From contig NZ_SNYO01000003.1 of NCBI RefSeq assembly GCF_004363095.1, positions 248,001 through 312,000 on the forward strand: a DNA stretch of 64,000 nt, in the 5' to 3' direction. This DNA is from Actinomycetospora succinea. GTDB taxonomy: Bacteria; Actinomycetota; Actinomycetes; Mycobacteriales; Pseudonocardiaceae. This document shows positions 8,042-16,488 of this stretch, piece after piece (position 1 is the first letter of the stretch; every line of letters begins with the position of its first letter). Below the pieces are notes generated by a model. It did not search any database. It had not been told where the DNA came from and saw only the letters and a list, made by a program, of their open reading frames with translations. Position numbers and translations under genes: made by a program.

Positions 8042-11000
8042 TTGAGCACCGACGCCCCGACCCGGGACCGACAGGACGCGGACGACCTGCCTCCGCACCG
8101 TCGGACCCCTGTCCGCTCGATCGCCTCGCTGACGGCGGTCGTCGCCGGCCTGGTCGCGATCGTCGGCGCGCTGCTGCTGCCGTTCGCGCCGGTGTCCGTG
8201 AGCACGCCGCAGGTCAGCTGGCCGCCCGACCCGCGCGTCCCGGCCCCGGCGATGCTGCCGCTGACGGCCTACGAGCCGGCGTCCCTCGAGGCGCGGTTCA
8301 GCTGCCGCACCGCCCGGGCGGCCGGCGAGAGCCCGGACGGCGTCGTGCTGTCGACCATGGGCCCGGAGTCGCCCGATGCGAGGCAGGAGGCGCTCACCGT
8401 CGTCTCGCGCGGTGGCGCGGTGGCGATCCGCAGCGGCGGCGCCGACCTCTTCACCGGCCCGCTCCCGCCGGGCGACTGCGGTTTCCTCGTCACCGGTGAC
8501 GGCACGACGATGCGCGTCGCGGTGAACGGCGCCGTGCTGTCCACGACGGGACCGCGCCCGCCCGAGGACGTCGACCCGGACGAGCTGCCCGACTCCGAGC
8601 CCCTCCACGAGCCGATCAGCCCGATGCCCGAGGTCGACGCGCTCCGGACCTCGGCGCCCGTCTCCCCGGCGGCCACGCCCGCCGACCTCTCGGTGCGGCT
8701 CGTCCTCGACGACGCCTTCGACCACACCCCGACGCCGCTCAAGTCCGCGCTCATCGGCGTGACCCTCGCCGCGCTGGCGGTCGGGGCGGCCGCGATGGTC
8801 GTCCTCGCCGTCCTCGCGGCGCGGGCCGACCCCACCCGGACGCGCGTGGCGATCCGGCTCCGCCGGCGCCTGTCCCGCCGCCCGGGCGCCGCGCCGTGGG
8901 GGCTGCGCCCGCGGGTCCTGGACGTCGTGGTGCCCGGCGTGCTCGTCGCGTGGCTGTTCCTGGCCCCGATCACCGACGACGACGGCTACTACAGCGCGAT
9001 GGCGGCCAACGTGCCCTTCTCCGGGTACGTGCCGAACTACTTCCAGCTCTTCAACCAGGGCTACACGCCCTTCTCGTGGCCGTACTACGCCCTGTCCTGG
9101 TGGGAGGACACGGTCGGGTTCGGCCCGGTCATGCTGCGGATCCCCGCGCTCGTCCTCGGGATCGGGACCTGGTTCCTGGCCCGCTGGTACGTCTCGTCGA
9201 CGCCCCTGCTCGGGCCGCGGGGCCAGTCGGCCTGGTGGGCGCCCGCGCTGGCGCGCCTGACCCTGGCCGCGGCCTTCCTCGCCTGGTTCCTTGCCTACGA
9301 CATGGGCGTCCGCCCGGAACCGGTCGTCGCCTTCTTCACGGTCGCGACGCTCGTCGCGGTCGCCGAGGGCCTCGAGCGCCGCCGGCTCGCGCTGCTCGGG
9401 CTCGCGGTCGGGCTCTCGATGGCCGGGCTGATGGCCGCGCCCACCGGCTTCATCACGCTCGCGCCGCTCGTCGCCGCGGCCCCTGCCATGTGGCGCCACA
9501 TCAGGGAACGCTCGGCGACCCCCTGGGCCGCCGCCGGGCGCTGGGTCGTCGTGCTGGGCCCGGTCGCGGTCGGGAGCCTGCTGGGCTTCGCCGACGGCGC
9601 CTACCGGGACTTCGTGCGCTCGCAAAACATCTTCGCGCCGATCCAGCGGGCGCAGACCTGGTACGAGGAGGTGCTGCGCTACGACGCGCTCCTCGACACC
9701 ATGACCCACCACGGGTCCTACGCCCGCCGCGTCGCGCTGCTCGTCTGCTTCCTGGCGCTCGTCTGGTTCCTCGTCCTGCTCGTCGCGGCCCGCGCGCGCG
9801 ACCTCGTCGTGCCGGCTCGGCTGCCGCTCGCGGGGTGGTCGACGCTGCTGGCGTTCGCCCTGCTGCTCCCGACCCCGAGCAAGCCGACCCACCACTTCGG
9901 GGCGTTCGCCGGCCTGGGCGCGATCCTCATCGCGCTCGTGCTGGTGGAGGCGCCCCGCCTGCTCGCCGGGCTCGACCGCCACCGCCGCGTCCCGCAGGTC
10001 GCCCTGGTCGCGGCCGCGGTGTCCTCGGTCCTCGTCTTCGCCCTCGCCGGACACGGGCGCGCCATGTGGCCCCACGGGTGGGGCCTCGGCCGGCCCTCCG
10101 AGGGCGACTTCCCGTCGGTGCAGGGGATCGAGTACGACCAGCCGCTGTGGTGGGCGCTCGGCCTCCTCGTCGTCACCGCCGTCGTGTGGGCGCTCGCCCG
10201 GTGGCGCGCGCCGCACCTGCAGCGCCTGGCGCTCGGCGTGGCGGTGCCGGTGATGGCCTGCGTCCTGCTCCTCACGTTCACGCTCTGGACGGTCGGCGAC
10301 TTCGTCCGGGCGACCGGACGGACCGCCGACGGGTGGTCGCCCCAGGTCGACGCCCTGCGCGACCCCACCGGCGTGCAGTGCGGGCTGGCGAACCAGATCG
10401 ACGTCCTCGACCCCCGGAACTCGCGGGTCCTGCCGCCCGCGGTCCTGCCCGGCCTGCCGCCGTCCCCGCCGATCCCGGCCGTGGACGACCTGGATGCCCC
10501 GGCCCCGGAGGCGCGCACCGAGCCGTTCGTCCCCGGCGCGTTCTTCCCGCAGAGCCCCCTGCCCCCGGACGTGCCGGTCGGGACGCCGGCGTGGGGCAGC
10601 TTCCTCGTGCCGTCGTCCGGCGCGAACGCCGACGCCCGCCAGGGCGTCTTCGCCACCGACTGGTTCCGGCTCCCGCCCGCGGACCGCGGTGGCGTCGTCG
10701 TGTCCGTCTCCGGCCGGACCGGTACCGACGTGTCGCTGCGCGCCGAGTACGGGCGGCTCGGCCCCACGGGCTTCGTCCCGATGGGCAGCACCCCGGTCGC
10801 GACGGAGGACGAGTCCACCGCGTGGCGCCCCGTCGCGCTCACCGAGGACGCGGACCCGACCCCCGCCGGTGGGGCGCAGACCGGCACCGAGGTCGACCCC
10901 GGCACCGGCATCCGGACCGGCAGCGCCACCGAGACCGGCAGCGGAGCCGGCGGGGAGTCGACCGAGGACGAGCCAGCACTCCCGAACGTGGCCCCGCCTC

Positions 11001-11461
11001 CGGGCGCCGAGATCGTCCGCCTCGTCGCCGACGACCGGAGCGCGTCGACCGGCGGCTGGCTGGCGTTCACGGCGCCGATGGAGCGGTCATGGGTGCCCCT
11101 GCAGCAGTACCTGCCCGCGGGCGCCGCGGTCGGGCTGCCGTGGCAGATCGGTTTCCTCTTCCCCTGCCAGCGTCAGCCGCGCCAGCAGGCCGGCATCACC
11201 GAGCCGGTGGTGGCCGCGGTGGGCTACGGCAAGGACGTCGACGCGGCCCTCGCCGACTGGGCCTACAACCCCGCGCGCGGTGGCCTGCTCGGCCACGCCG
11301 GCCGCGAGGCGCCCGGGGGCGAGCCCACCCAGCTCACCACCCGCATCCGCGGCGTCGGCGACGAGATCGACGACGTCTACGTGTTCGACCTCCGCCCGCC
11401 CTACCCGGCGAACGGCTACGACCTGACCCGCGAGCGGCGGACCGAGTCGGGCCTGCCCTGA
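8042..11461 (+). CDS. Emb-type arabinosyltransferase (complete)
   Basis: An 1139-residue EmbA/B/C-family enzyme, the usual size of the family. One N-terminal membrane segment (about residues 22-45) is followed by an extracytoplasmic domain (about 50-225) with the QVSWPPDP motif seen in all paralogs here. Another membrane segment follows, then the catalytic loop DDDGYYS starting at Asp312. About ten further membrane segments come next, then a ~450-residue extracytoplasmic C-terminal part with carbohydrate-binding character. A Gly/Thr-rich low-complexity insertion lies near residues 935-985. The start is TTG, chosen because it precedes the first membrane segment and no better start exists. It is closely similar to the partial gene at base 1, so a local duplication is likely. 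Confidence 0.93.
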   Translation: MSTDAPTRDRQDADDLPPHRRTPVRSIASLTAVVAGLVAIVGALLLPFAPVSVSTPQVSWPPDPRVPAPAMLPLTAYEPASLEARFSCRTARAAGESPDGVVLSTMGPESPDARQEALTVVSRGGAVAIRSGGADLFTGPLPPGDCGFLVTGDGTTMRVAVNGAVLSTTGPRPPEDVDPDELPDSEPLHEPISPMPEVDALRTSAPVSPAATPADLSVRLVLDDAFDHTPTPLKSALIGVTLAALAVGAAAMVVLAVLAARADPTRTRVAIRLRRRLSRRPGAAPWGLRPRVLDVVVPGVLVAWLFLAPITDDDGYYSAMAANVPFSGYVPNYFQLFNQGYTPFSWPYYALSWWEDTVGFGPVMLRIPALVLGIGTWFLARWYVSSTPLLGPRGQSAWWAPALARLTLAAAFLAWFLAYDMGVRPEPVVAFFTVATLVAVAEGLERRRLALLGLAVGLSMAGLMAAPTGFITLAPLVAAAPAMWRHIRERSATPWAAAGRWVVVLGPVAVGSLLGFADGAYRDFVRSQNIFAPIQRAQTWYEEVLRYDALLDTMTHHGSYARRVALLVCFLALVWFLVLLVAARARDLVVPARLPLAGWSTLLAFALLLPTPSKPTHHFGAFAGLGAILIALVLVEAPRLLAGLDRHRRVPQVALVAAAVSSVLVFALAGHGRAMWPHGWGLGRPSEGDFPSVQGIEYDQPLWWALGLLVVTAVVWALARWRAPHLQRLALGVAVPVMACVLLLTFTLWTVGDFVRATGRTADGWSPQVDALRDPTGVQCGLANQIDVLDPRNSRVLPPAVLPGLPPSPPIPAVDDLDAPAPEARTEPFVPGAFFPQSPLPPDVPVGTPAWGSFLVPSSGANADARQGVFATDWFRLPPADRGGVVVSVSGRTGTDVSLRAEYGRLGPTGFVPMGSTPVATEDESTAWRPVALTEDADPTPAGGAQTGTEVDPGTGIRTGSATETGSGAGGESTEDEPALPNVAPPPGAEIVRLVADDRSASTGGWLAFTAPMERSWVPLQQYLPAGAAVGLPWQIGFLFPCQRQPRQQAGITEPVVAAVGYGKDVDAALADWAYNPARGGLLGHAGREAPGGEPTQLTTRIRGVGDEIDDVYVFDLRPPYPANGYDLTRERRTESGLP

Positions 11462-11474
11462 TCGTGGGCGGGGC

Positions 11475-11762
11475 TCAGCCGGGCTTGGCCGCCGCCTGCG
11501 TCACGTAGTTCTCGACGACCTGGCGGGCCTCGTAGATCGTCCGCGCGCTGCCCCAGGCGTTCGGGTCGAGACGGTTGTGGATCCAACCGCCCGGCAGCTG
11601 CCGGGTGCCGAGGCTGAGATGCCCGACCTCGCGCTGCCAGAGGATCTCCGACTGGAACCCGCGCGGGTCGTCCCAGCTCCAGGAGTAGCCGTAGTCCTCG
11701 GACTGCTCGACGACCTCGACCCCGTCGATCTCCATGGACCTAGGATCGGTAATCGTCGCCAT
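11475..11762 (-). CDS. Small conserved-looking protein of unknown function
   Basis: A 95-residue soluble protein starting MATITDPRSMEIDGVEVV. I do not recognise the family. It is Trp/Tyr/Asp-rich in the middle (YGYSWSWDDPRGF) and ends with an Ala/Lys tail. The start could also be the ATG at 11735 (MEIDGVEV). It converges on the Emb gene with 13 nt between stops, and is divergent from the small gene at 11810. Codon use matches its neighbours, which supports a real gene. Confidence 0.6.
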   Translation of the reverse strand: MATITDPRSMEIDGVEVVEQSEDYGYSWSWDDPRGFQSEILWQREVGHLSLGTRQLPGGWIHNRLDPNAWGSARTIYEARQVVENYVTQAAAKPG

Positions 11763-11800
11763 TCCCACGCGCGGCACTCGGAGCAATTGTTGTGGCGCCC

Positions 11801-11805
11801 GGAGG
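11801..11805 (+). promoter_or_regulatory. Shine-Dalgarno site that fixes the 11810 start
   Basis: GGAGG lies 4 nt before the GTG at 11810. The upstream in-frame GTG at 11792 has no such site, so the shorter protein is preferred. Confidence 0.7.
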
Positions 11806-11809
11806 AACT

Positions 11810-12055
11810 GTGACCGTCTACGTGTCGCTCCCGCAGATCCCGCTCACCCTCAAGTTCGAGGAGGAGCTCGGGGCGGTGATGGACCGCTTCCACCAGCTCG
11901 TCACCGACGGCGAGGTCCACCGCTACGTGCTCGCCGACAACCAGGCGGTGCTCGTCAACTACGGGGTCATCGCCTCCGTGACGTTCTCGGAGGGACCGCG
12001 CACCCTCGAGGTCTCCGAGCTGAACCGAGGGCTCTCGGCGCGCCTCGACGACTGA
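11810..12055 (+). CDS. Small protein of unknown function
   Basis: An 81-residue soluble protein (VTVYVSLPQIPLTLKFEEEL at its N-terminus) with no motif I recognise. It alternates predicted beta strands and one helix and ends with a basic then acidic tail. The GTG start is supported by the GGAGG at 11801. It begins 47 nt from the divergent gene ending its 5' side at 11762, so the two may share a promoter region. Nothing in the sequence suggests a function. Confidence 0.6.
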   Translation: MTVYVSLPQIPLTLKFEEELGAVMDRFHQLVTDGEVHRYVLADNQAVLVNYGVIASVTFSEGPRTLEVSELNRGLSARLDD

Positions 12056-12150
12056 CGCCCCTGGGGCGTCCGGAGCATCGCGCTCGTCCGTGACACGGGT
12101 GTAAGTCACCCGCTCGGCGACCAGAGCGTGACGGACACGACCGTGGCGAT

Positions 12151-12156
12151 TACCGT
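12151..12156 (+). promoter_or_regulatory. Putative -10 element, leaderless start at 12164
   Basis: TACCGT is followed by 7 nt and then ATG, the spacing expected when transcription starts at the start codon. A GTGACG at 12128-12133 sits 17 nt upstream as a possible -35. This favours the ATG at 12164 over the GTG at 12128. Confidence 0.5.
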
Positions 12157-12163
12157 GCGGAGC

Positions 12164-12316
12164 ATGCAACGAGTGGTAGGGCTCCTCGCCTTGGCCCTCG
12201 TGCTGTTCTGGATCATCGACTCGCCCGCCACCGCGGCGGCCACGGTCACCAACATCCTGGCGATCCTGGTCAGCTTCGCCGAGTCGATCGTCCTGTTCTT
12301 CCAGAGCCTCTTCTGA
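12164..12316 (+). CDS. Small two-segment membrane protein
   Basis: A 50-residue hydrophobic protein starting MQRVVGLLALALVLF. Two membrane-spanning segments (about residues 4-18 and 27-47) are separated by a short polar Ser/Pro/Ala stretch, and it ends in aromatic residues (LFFQSLF). No known function. A -10-like TACCGT 7 nt before the ATG indicates a leaderless transcript and decides the start. It is followed by the DUF2267 gene 91 nt downstream on the same strand. Confidence 0.6.
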   Translation: MQRVVGLLALALVLFWIIDSPATAAATVTNILAILVSFAESIVLFFQSLF

Positions 12317-12407
12317 TCGCTGCGGCCCCGACGTGTGGCGCCCGCCCCGCGTCGGGCACCCCCGCGTTCGTCCGGCCCTCCGGGGCCACGAGCGCGAGAG
12401 GAGAACG

Positions 12408-12803
12408 ATGCAGCAGCAGGAATTCGTCAGCGCGGTCAAGGAGAGCCTCGACCTCCCCGACAACCAGAGCGCCGAGCGCGCGGTGCGCGCCACGCTGACC
12501 GTTCTCGGTCAGCGGCTCGAGGGCGGCGAGGCCAAGGACCTGGCCTCCCAGCTCCCCGGCGGCCTCGCGGACGCGCTGCCCGACCAGGGTGCCGGCGAGC
12601 GTTTCGACGTCGACACCTTCTACCAGCGGATCGCCGACCAGGAGGGCGACGGCGTCACCGTCGCCCAGGCCCGTCAGCACGCCCGGGCGATCGCGAAGGG
12701 GCTCGAGACCGCGCTGACCGACGGCGAGTGGAACAACTTCACGAGCCAGCTCCCGAAGGACTTCCAGGACTTCCTCGGCACCGAGCCCGTCGAGAAGCAC
12801 TAG
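12408..12803 (+). CDS. DUF2267 domain protein
   Basis: A 131-residue soluble protein that reads as a single DUF2267 domain: an N-terminal helix (MQQQEFVSAVKESLDLPD), the ATLTVLGQRLEGGEAKDLASQLP segment, and a C-terminal repeat-like FTSQLPKDFQDFLG. The two LASQLP/FTSQLP segments suggest an internal duplication, typical of this family. The biochemical role is unknown; members are often found near stress genes. AGGAGA lies 4 nt before the ATG. It converges on rmlA with 9 nt between stops. Confidence 0.8.
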   Translation: MQQQEFVSAVKESLDLPDNQSAERAVRATLTVLGQRLEGGEAKDLASQLPGGLADALPDQGAGERFDVDTFYQRIADQEGDGVTVAQARQHARAIAKGLETALTDGEWNNFTSQLPKDFQDFLGTEPVEKH

Positions 12804-12812
12804 GAGCCGCGG

Positions 12813-13715
12813 TCAGGATGGACGCGGCGGGGCAGCCCCGGCGCGGCGGGCGACGTCCATGACGTAGTCGCCGTAGCCGGAGCTGGCCTGGCGTTCCCCG
12901 AGCGCGTAGGCCTGCTCCGGGGTGATCCAGCCCTTCACCAGGGCGATCTCCTCGAGGCAGGCGAACCGCACGCCCTGGCGGTGCTCGAGCACCTGCACGT
13001 ACTGGCTGGCCTCGATCAGCGATTCGTGGGTGCCGGTGTCGAGCCAGGCGAACCCGCGGCCGAGGTCGATGAGCCGGGCGTCGCCGCGGTCGACGTAGGC
13101 GCGGTTGACGTCGGTGATCTCGAGCTCGCCGCGCGCGGACGGGCTCAGGGTGGCCGCGACGTCGAGGACGTCGTTGTCGTAGAAGTACAGCCCGGTGATC
13201 GCGCGGTTCGACCGCGGTCGCGCGGGCTTCTCCTCGATGGAGAGCAGCCGCCCGGTCTCGTCGGCCTCCCCCACCCCGTAGCGGCCCGGGTCGCGCACCG
13301 GGTAGCCGAACAGCACGCAGCCCTTCTCCGCCTCGAGCCGGGTGAGCTGCTGCTGCAGGATCGACGCGAAGCCCTGCCCGTGGAAGATGTTGTCGCCGAG
13401 CACGAGGGCGGCGGTGTCGTCGCCGACGTGGTCGGCGCCGATGAGGAACGCCTCGGCCAGCCCGTTCGGGGCGGCCTGCTCGGCGTACGAGAACGAGACC
13501 CCGAGCTCGCCGCCGTCGCCGAACAGCCGGCGGAAGGCGGGCAGGTCCACCGGCGTCGAGATCACGAGGATCTCGCGGATGCCGGCCAGCATCAGCACCG
13601 AGATCGGGTAGTAGATCATCGGCTTGTCGTAGACCGGCAGCAGCTGCTTGGACACCGCGCGGGTCACCGGGTGCAGCCGGGAGCCGGAGCCGCCGGCCAG
13701 GACGATGCCCTTCAC
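12813..13715 (-). CDS. rmlA: Glucose-1-phosphate thymidylyltransferase
   Basis: A 300-residue nucleotidyltransferase that makes dTDP-glucose, the first step of dTDP-L-rhamnose synthesis. The N-terminal signature GIVLAGGSGSRLHP is the nucleotide-binding loop, and KQLLPVYDKPMIYYP and EKPARPRSN are typical RmlA motifs. The length is normal. The GTG start overlaps the rmlB stop (GTGA), so the two genes are translationally coupled with rmlB first. Rhamnose forms part of the linker joining arabinogalactan to peptidoglycan, which fits the arabinosyltransferases in this window. No rmlD is present here. Confidence 0.95.
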   Translation of the reverse strand: MKGIVLAGGSGSRLHPVTRAVSKQLLPVYDKPMIYYPISVLMLAGIREILVISTPVDLPAFRRLFGDGGELGVSFSYAEQAAPNGLAEAFLIGADHVGDDTAALVLGDNIFHGQGFASILQQQLTRLEAEKGCVLFGYPVRDPGRYGVGEADETGRLLSIEEKPARPRSNRAITGLYFYDNDVLDVAATLSPSARGELEITDVNRAYVDRGDARLIDLGRGFAWLDTGTHESLIEASQYVQVLEHRQGVRFACLEEIALVKGWITPEQAYALGERQASSGYGDYVMDVARRAGAAPPRPS

Positions 13716-14719
13716 GGCGACATGCCCCAGGCCCCCTCGACGACCGGGCTGCGACCGATCAGCGGCCGCCACCACGCCTCGTTCGCCCGGTACCAGTCGA
13801 CGGTCGCGGCGATGCCCTCGTCCCAGCCGACCCGCGGCGCCCACCCCAGCTCGGAGCGCAGCTTCGTGCTGTCGAGCAGGTAGCGCCGGTCGTGGGACGG
13901 CCGGTCCGGGACGATCGTCTTCAGGTCGGGGCCCAGGCCCAGCGCGCCCAGCACGCTGTCGGCGATGCCCTCGATGTCGACCTCGTGCCCCGAGCCGACG
14001 TTGTAGGTCTCGCCGACCCGCCCGTGGTGGATCACGGTGTCGATGGCGCGGGCGTGGTCGTCGACGTGCAGCCACTCGCGGCGGTTCTTCGTCGACGCGT
14101 AGAGCGGCAGCGCCTCGCCGGCCAGCGCACGGGTGGTGAACAGCGGGATGACCTTCTCGGGGAACTGGAAGGGCCCGTAGTTGTTCGCGCAGTTGGTGAT
14201 CGTCACCGGCAGGTCGTAGGTCAGCCCGTAGGCCCTGACCACGTGGTCGCCGCCGGCCTTGGCCGCGTTGTACGGGGTCCGCGGCCGGTACGGGGACTCC
14301 TCGGTGAACGCGTCGTCGACGTCGAGGGGGAGGTCGCCGTAGACCTCGCAGGTGGAGATGTGGTGGAAGCGGCTGACGCCGACGCGGCGGACCGCCTCGA
14401 GCAGTTGCTGTGTGCCCATGACGTTGGTGGCGAAGAAGTCGCCGGGCCGCAGGATGGCCAGGCTGTTGTGCGACTCGGCGGCGAAGTTCACCACCACGTC
14501 CACGGAGTGGGCACGCAGCAGGTGCTCGACCAGCTCGGTGTTCGCGATCGACCCGTGCACGAACTCGACCCCGGGCAGGCCCTCGACGTTCGCCCGCACC
14601 CCGGCGTAGGTCAGCGCGTCCAGCGCCACCACCCGGTCTCCCGGGTGCTCGCGCCGCCAGTGGCGCACGACGTTCGACCCGATGAACCCCGCGGCACCGG
14701 TCACCAGAACCGTACTCAT
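13712..14719 (-). CDS. rmlB: dTDP-glucose 4,6-dehydratase (RmlB-like, altered active site)
   Basis: A 335-residue extended SDR enzyme. The NAD-binding motif is TGAAGFIG (residues 7-14), the YxxxK pair is Tyr150/Lys154 (YNAAK), and the NNYGPFQFPEKVIPL segment is characteristic of RmlB. The usual TDE triad that drives dehydration reads Thr123-Cys124-Glu125 (STCEVYGD), so the Asp is replaced by Cys. The ESHVDRS segment is also altered to ESHNSLA. It may be a divergent RmlB or a related nucleotide-sugar dehydratase or epimerase. A GGGAG Shine-Dalgarno site precedes the ATG. It is the first gene of the rmlB-rmlA operon. Confidence 0.85.
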   Translation of the reverse strand: MSTVLVTGAAGFIGSNVVRHWRREHPGDRVVALDALTYAGVRANVEGLPGVEFVHGSIANTELVEHLLRAHSVDVVVNFAAESHNSLAILRPGDFFATNVMGTQQLLEAVRRVGVSRFHHISTCEVYGDLPLDVDDAFTEESPYRPRTPYNAAKAGGDHVVRAYGLTYDLPVTITNCANNYGPFQFPEKVIPLFTTRALAGEALPLYASTKNRREWLHVDDHARAIDTVIHHGRVGETYNVGSGHEVDIEGIADSVLGALGLGPDLKTIVPDRPSHDRRYLLDSTKLRSELGWAPRVGWDEGIAATVDWYRANEAWWRPLIGRSPVVEGAWGMSP

Positions 14720-14765
14720 CGTCTCCCTCGGCCGGGCGTGACGACGATCCTCCCACGCACGTCCC

Positions 14766-14771
14766 TAGGCT
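14766..14771 (+). promoter_or_regulatory. Putative -10 element, leaderless start of rmlC
   Basis: TAGGCT is followed by 8 nt and the ATG at 14780, consistent with a leaderless mRNA. The adjoining GTG at 14777 would leave only 5 nt. Confidence 0.45.
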
Positions 14772-14779
14772 CCGCGGTG

Positions 14780-15385
14780 ATGGAGACCGAGGAGATGGCC
14801 GTGCCCGGCGCCTGGCGGTTCACGCCGCCGGTGTTCCCGGACGCCCGCGGGGTGTTCGCCGCGCCGTTCCAGGGCCGGCACCTCCGGGCCGCCGTCGGCC
14901 ACGACCTCGTGGTGGCGCAGGCGAACACCAGCGTGTCCCGCCGCGGGGTGCTGCGCGGCGTCCACTACGCCGACGTGCCGCCGGGGCAGGCGAAGTACGT
15001 GCACTGCGTCGCCGGTGCGGTCCTCGACGTCGTCGTCGACATCCGCGTCGGGTCCGCGACCTACGGCCGGTGGGACGCCGTGCGCCTCGATCCGTCGACG
15101 ATGGCGGGGGTGTACCTCTCGGAGGGCCTCGGCCACGCCTTCCTGGCGCTCGAGGACGGCACCGTCACGAGCTACCTCTGCTCGACGCCCTACGACCCGA
15201 CCGCCGAGCACGGAGTCGATCCGCTCGACCCCGCGCTCGGCCTGCCGTGGGACCGGTACATCGCGCGCGAGGAGCTCGTCCTGTCGGACAAGGACCGGTC
15301 CGCGCCCACGCTCGCGCAGGCACGCGAGGCCGCGCTGCTGCCGACGGCGGCGGCGTGCCGGGCGTGGGTCGAGGGCCTGCGGTAG
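14780..15385 (+). CDS. rmlC: dTDP-4-dehydrorhamnose 3,5-epimerase family
   Basis: A 201-residue cupin of the RmlC family, which epimerises dTDP-4-keto-6-deoxyglucose at C3 and C5. Visible signatures are FPDARGVF, the LRGVHY motif with the likely catalytic His62, the KYVHCVAGAVLDVVVDIR strand pair, and LGHAFLALEDG. The length is normal for the family. It is divergent from rmlB across about 60 nt, so rmlA, rmlB and rmlC form one local rhamnose module. It converges on the Asp23 gene with 1 nt between stops. Confidence 0.92.
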   Translation: METEEMAVPGAWRFTPPVFPDARGVFAAPFQGRHLRAAVGHDLVVAQANTSVSRRGVLRGVHYADVPPGQAKYVHCVAGAVLDVVVDIRVGSATYGRWDAVRLDPSTMAGVYLSEGLGHAFLALEDGTVTSYLCSTPYDPTAEHGVDPLDPALGLPWDRYIAREELVLSDKDRSAPTLAQAREAALLPTAAACRAWVEGLR

Positions 15386-15386
15386 C

Positions 15387-15872
15387 TCAGAGCGTGGCGG
15401 CCGGCGGCGCGACGGGGTCGGCGTCGGAGTCGACGTCCGCGCCGGGCAGGTGGACGTCGGTGATGACGATGTTGAGCTCGACGACGGTCACGCCGGCGAT
15501 CTCCTCGACGGCCTTCGGCACGTGGCGGCGCAGCGCGCGGACCAGCTCCCGGGCCCCCACGCCGTACTCGATCTCGACGTCCAGGCCGATGTGGGCCTTC
15601 TGGTCGGCGAGCTCGACGCGCACGCCCGCCGTGTTCTCGGTGTTGCCGGTCAGCGTCTGGCGCACGGCGCCGACGGCCCGGGAGGTGCTCCCACCGAGCG
15701 CCACGACGCCGGGGATCTCGCGCGCGGAGAAGGCGGTCACCTTCTGGATCACCGAGGGCAGCACCTCGGTGGTGCCCTCGACGGTCGTCGGGTCGCCCGC
15801 GGCACCGGGGACGGAGGTGGCGGTCGGGGTCGGGCTGGACGGGGTGCTGCTCGGACGCTGAGCGCTGGTCAT
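15387..15872 (-). CDS. Asp23/Gls24 family protein
   Basis: A 161-residue protein with a Pro/Ser/Thr-rich disordered N-terminus (about 1-38) and an Asp23/Gls24 (DUF322) domain (about 40-145). Typical strands are GVRVELADQKAHIGLDVEIEYG and the amphipathic helix ARELVRALRRHVPKAVEEIAGV. Family members localise at the membrane and are linked to envelope stress. It lies 54 nt downstream of gvpK on the same strand, so it may be the last gene of the gas-vesicle transcript, though it is not a known gas-vesicle component. Confidence 0.85.
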   Translation of the reverse strand: MTSAQRPSSTPSSPTPTATSVPGAAGDPTTVEGTTEVLPSVIQKVTAFSAREIPGVVALGGSTSRAVGAVRQTLTGNTENTAGVRVELADQKAHIGLDVEIEYGVGARELVRALRRHVPKAVEEIAGVTVVELNIVITDVHLPGADVDSDADPVAPPAATL

Positions 15873-15926
15873 GTGCCCCGAGTACCCCGCGGGGACGGTA
15901 CGGAGTCCGCCCGTTCGGCGGCTCCG

Positions 15927-16235
15927 TCAGCGGTTCCGCGGCAGCAGCGGACCGAGCGGTCCGAGATCGATGTTGAGGTCCTCGGGGGACAGGCCGAACT
16001 CCTCGGTGAGCTCGTCCATCGCGTCGGCGAGGTGCATCAGCGACGTGCCGAGGTCCTCCTCTTCCTGCTCGGTGAGGTCGCCCTGCTCCACCCGCCGGAT
16101 CGCCTGCCGTTCCATCAGCTGCCGGAGCAGCTCGACGATCGTCAGCACCAGCTTCATCAGGTCGCGGCGGACCGCGTCCTTGTCGATCTCGATGCGGTTG
16201 GCCCGGGTGCGGCCACCGTCGTCGTCCTCAGCCAC
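15927..16235 (-). CDS. gvpK: Gas vesicle protein GvpK
   Basis: A 102-residue protein matching GvpK, a minor gas-vesicle assembly factor. The recognisable core is RIEIDKDAVRRDLMKLVLTIVELLRQLMERQAIRRVEQGDLTEQ (quoted here only as a region, residues about 14-60), followed by an acidic C-terminal helix. The GTG start overlaps the end of gvpS by 8 nt. It is the last recognisable gvp gene of the cluster, the same terminal position as in the Streptomyces gvp order. Confidence 0.93.
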   Translation of the reverse strand: MAEDDDGGRTRANRIEIDKDAVRRDLMKLVLTIVELLRQLMERQAIRRVEQGDLTEQEEEDLGTSLMHLADAMDELTEEFGLSPEDLNIDLGPLGPLLPRNR

Positions 16236-16488
16236 GCCCCGACTCCAGCTCGGCTCTCTCCGCCCGTGCCGCGAGGGTGCCCGGACGTTCGACCGGCGCG
16301 ATCGACACGATGAGGGCGCGCAGCGAGATGCGCACGAGGTCGACGCCCGCCAGCGAGATCGTCACGTCGCCCGCGAGCACGACGCCGCCGGCCAGGAGGC
16401 GGTCGAGCAGGTCGACGAGCGCGACCTCCTCGTCCCCGAACAGCGACGTCGCCCGGGGTTCGAGCTCTCCCGAGCCCGGCCCCGTCAC
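16228..16488 (-). CDS. gvpS: Gas vesicle protein GvpS (GvpA/J superfamily)
   Basis: An 86-residue protein built around one GvpA-type domain: VALVDLLDRLLAGGVVLAGD, then ISLAGVDLVRISLRALIVSI. These correspond to the helix-strand-strand-helix core of gas-vesicle shell proteins. The short length and position between gvpL and gvpK match GvpS of actinobacteria; GvpM is the alternative name for similar proteins. The GTG start overlaps the gvpL stop (GTGA) and the stop overlaps gvpK by 8 nt. Confidence 0.85.
   Translation of the reverse strand: MTGPGSGELEPRATSLFGDEEVALVDLLDRLLAGGVVLAGDVTISLAGVDLVRISLRALIVSIAPVERPGTLAARAERAELESGRG

Noticed and set aside
12813-15385. A complete rhamnose cluster
   Set aside because: Only rmlA, rmlB and rmlC homologs are present; rmlD and a rhamnosyltransferase are not in the window.
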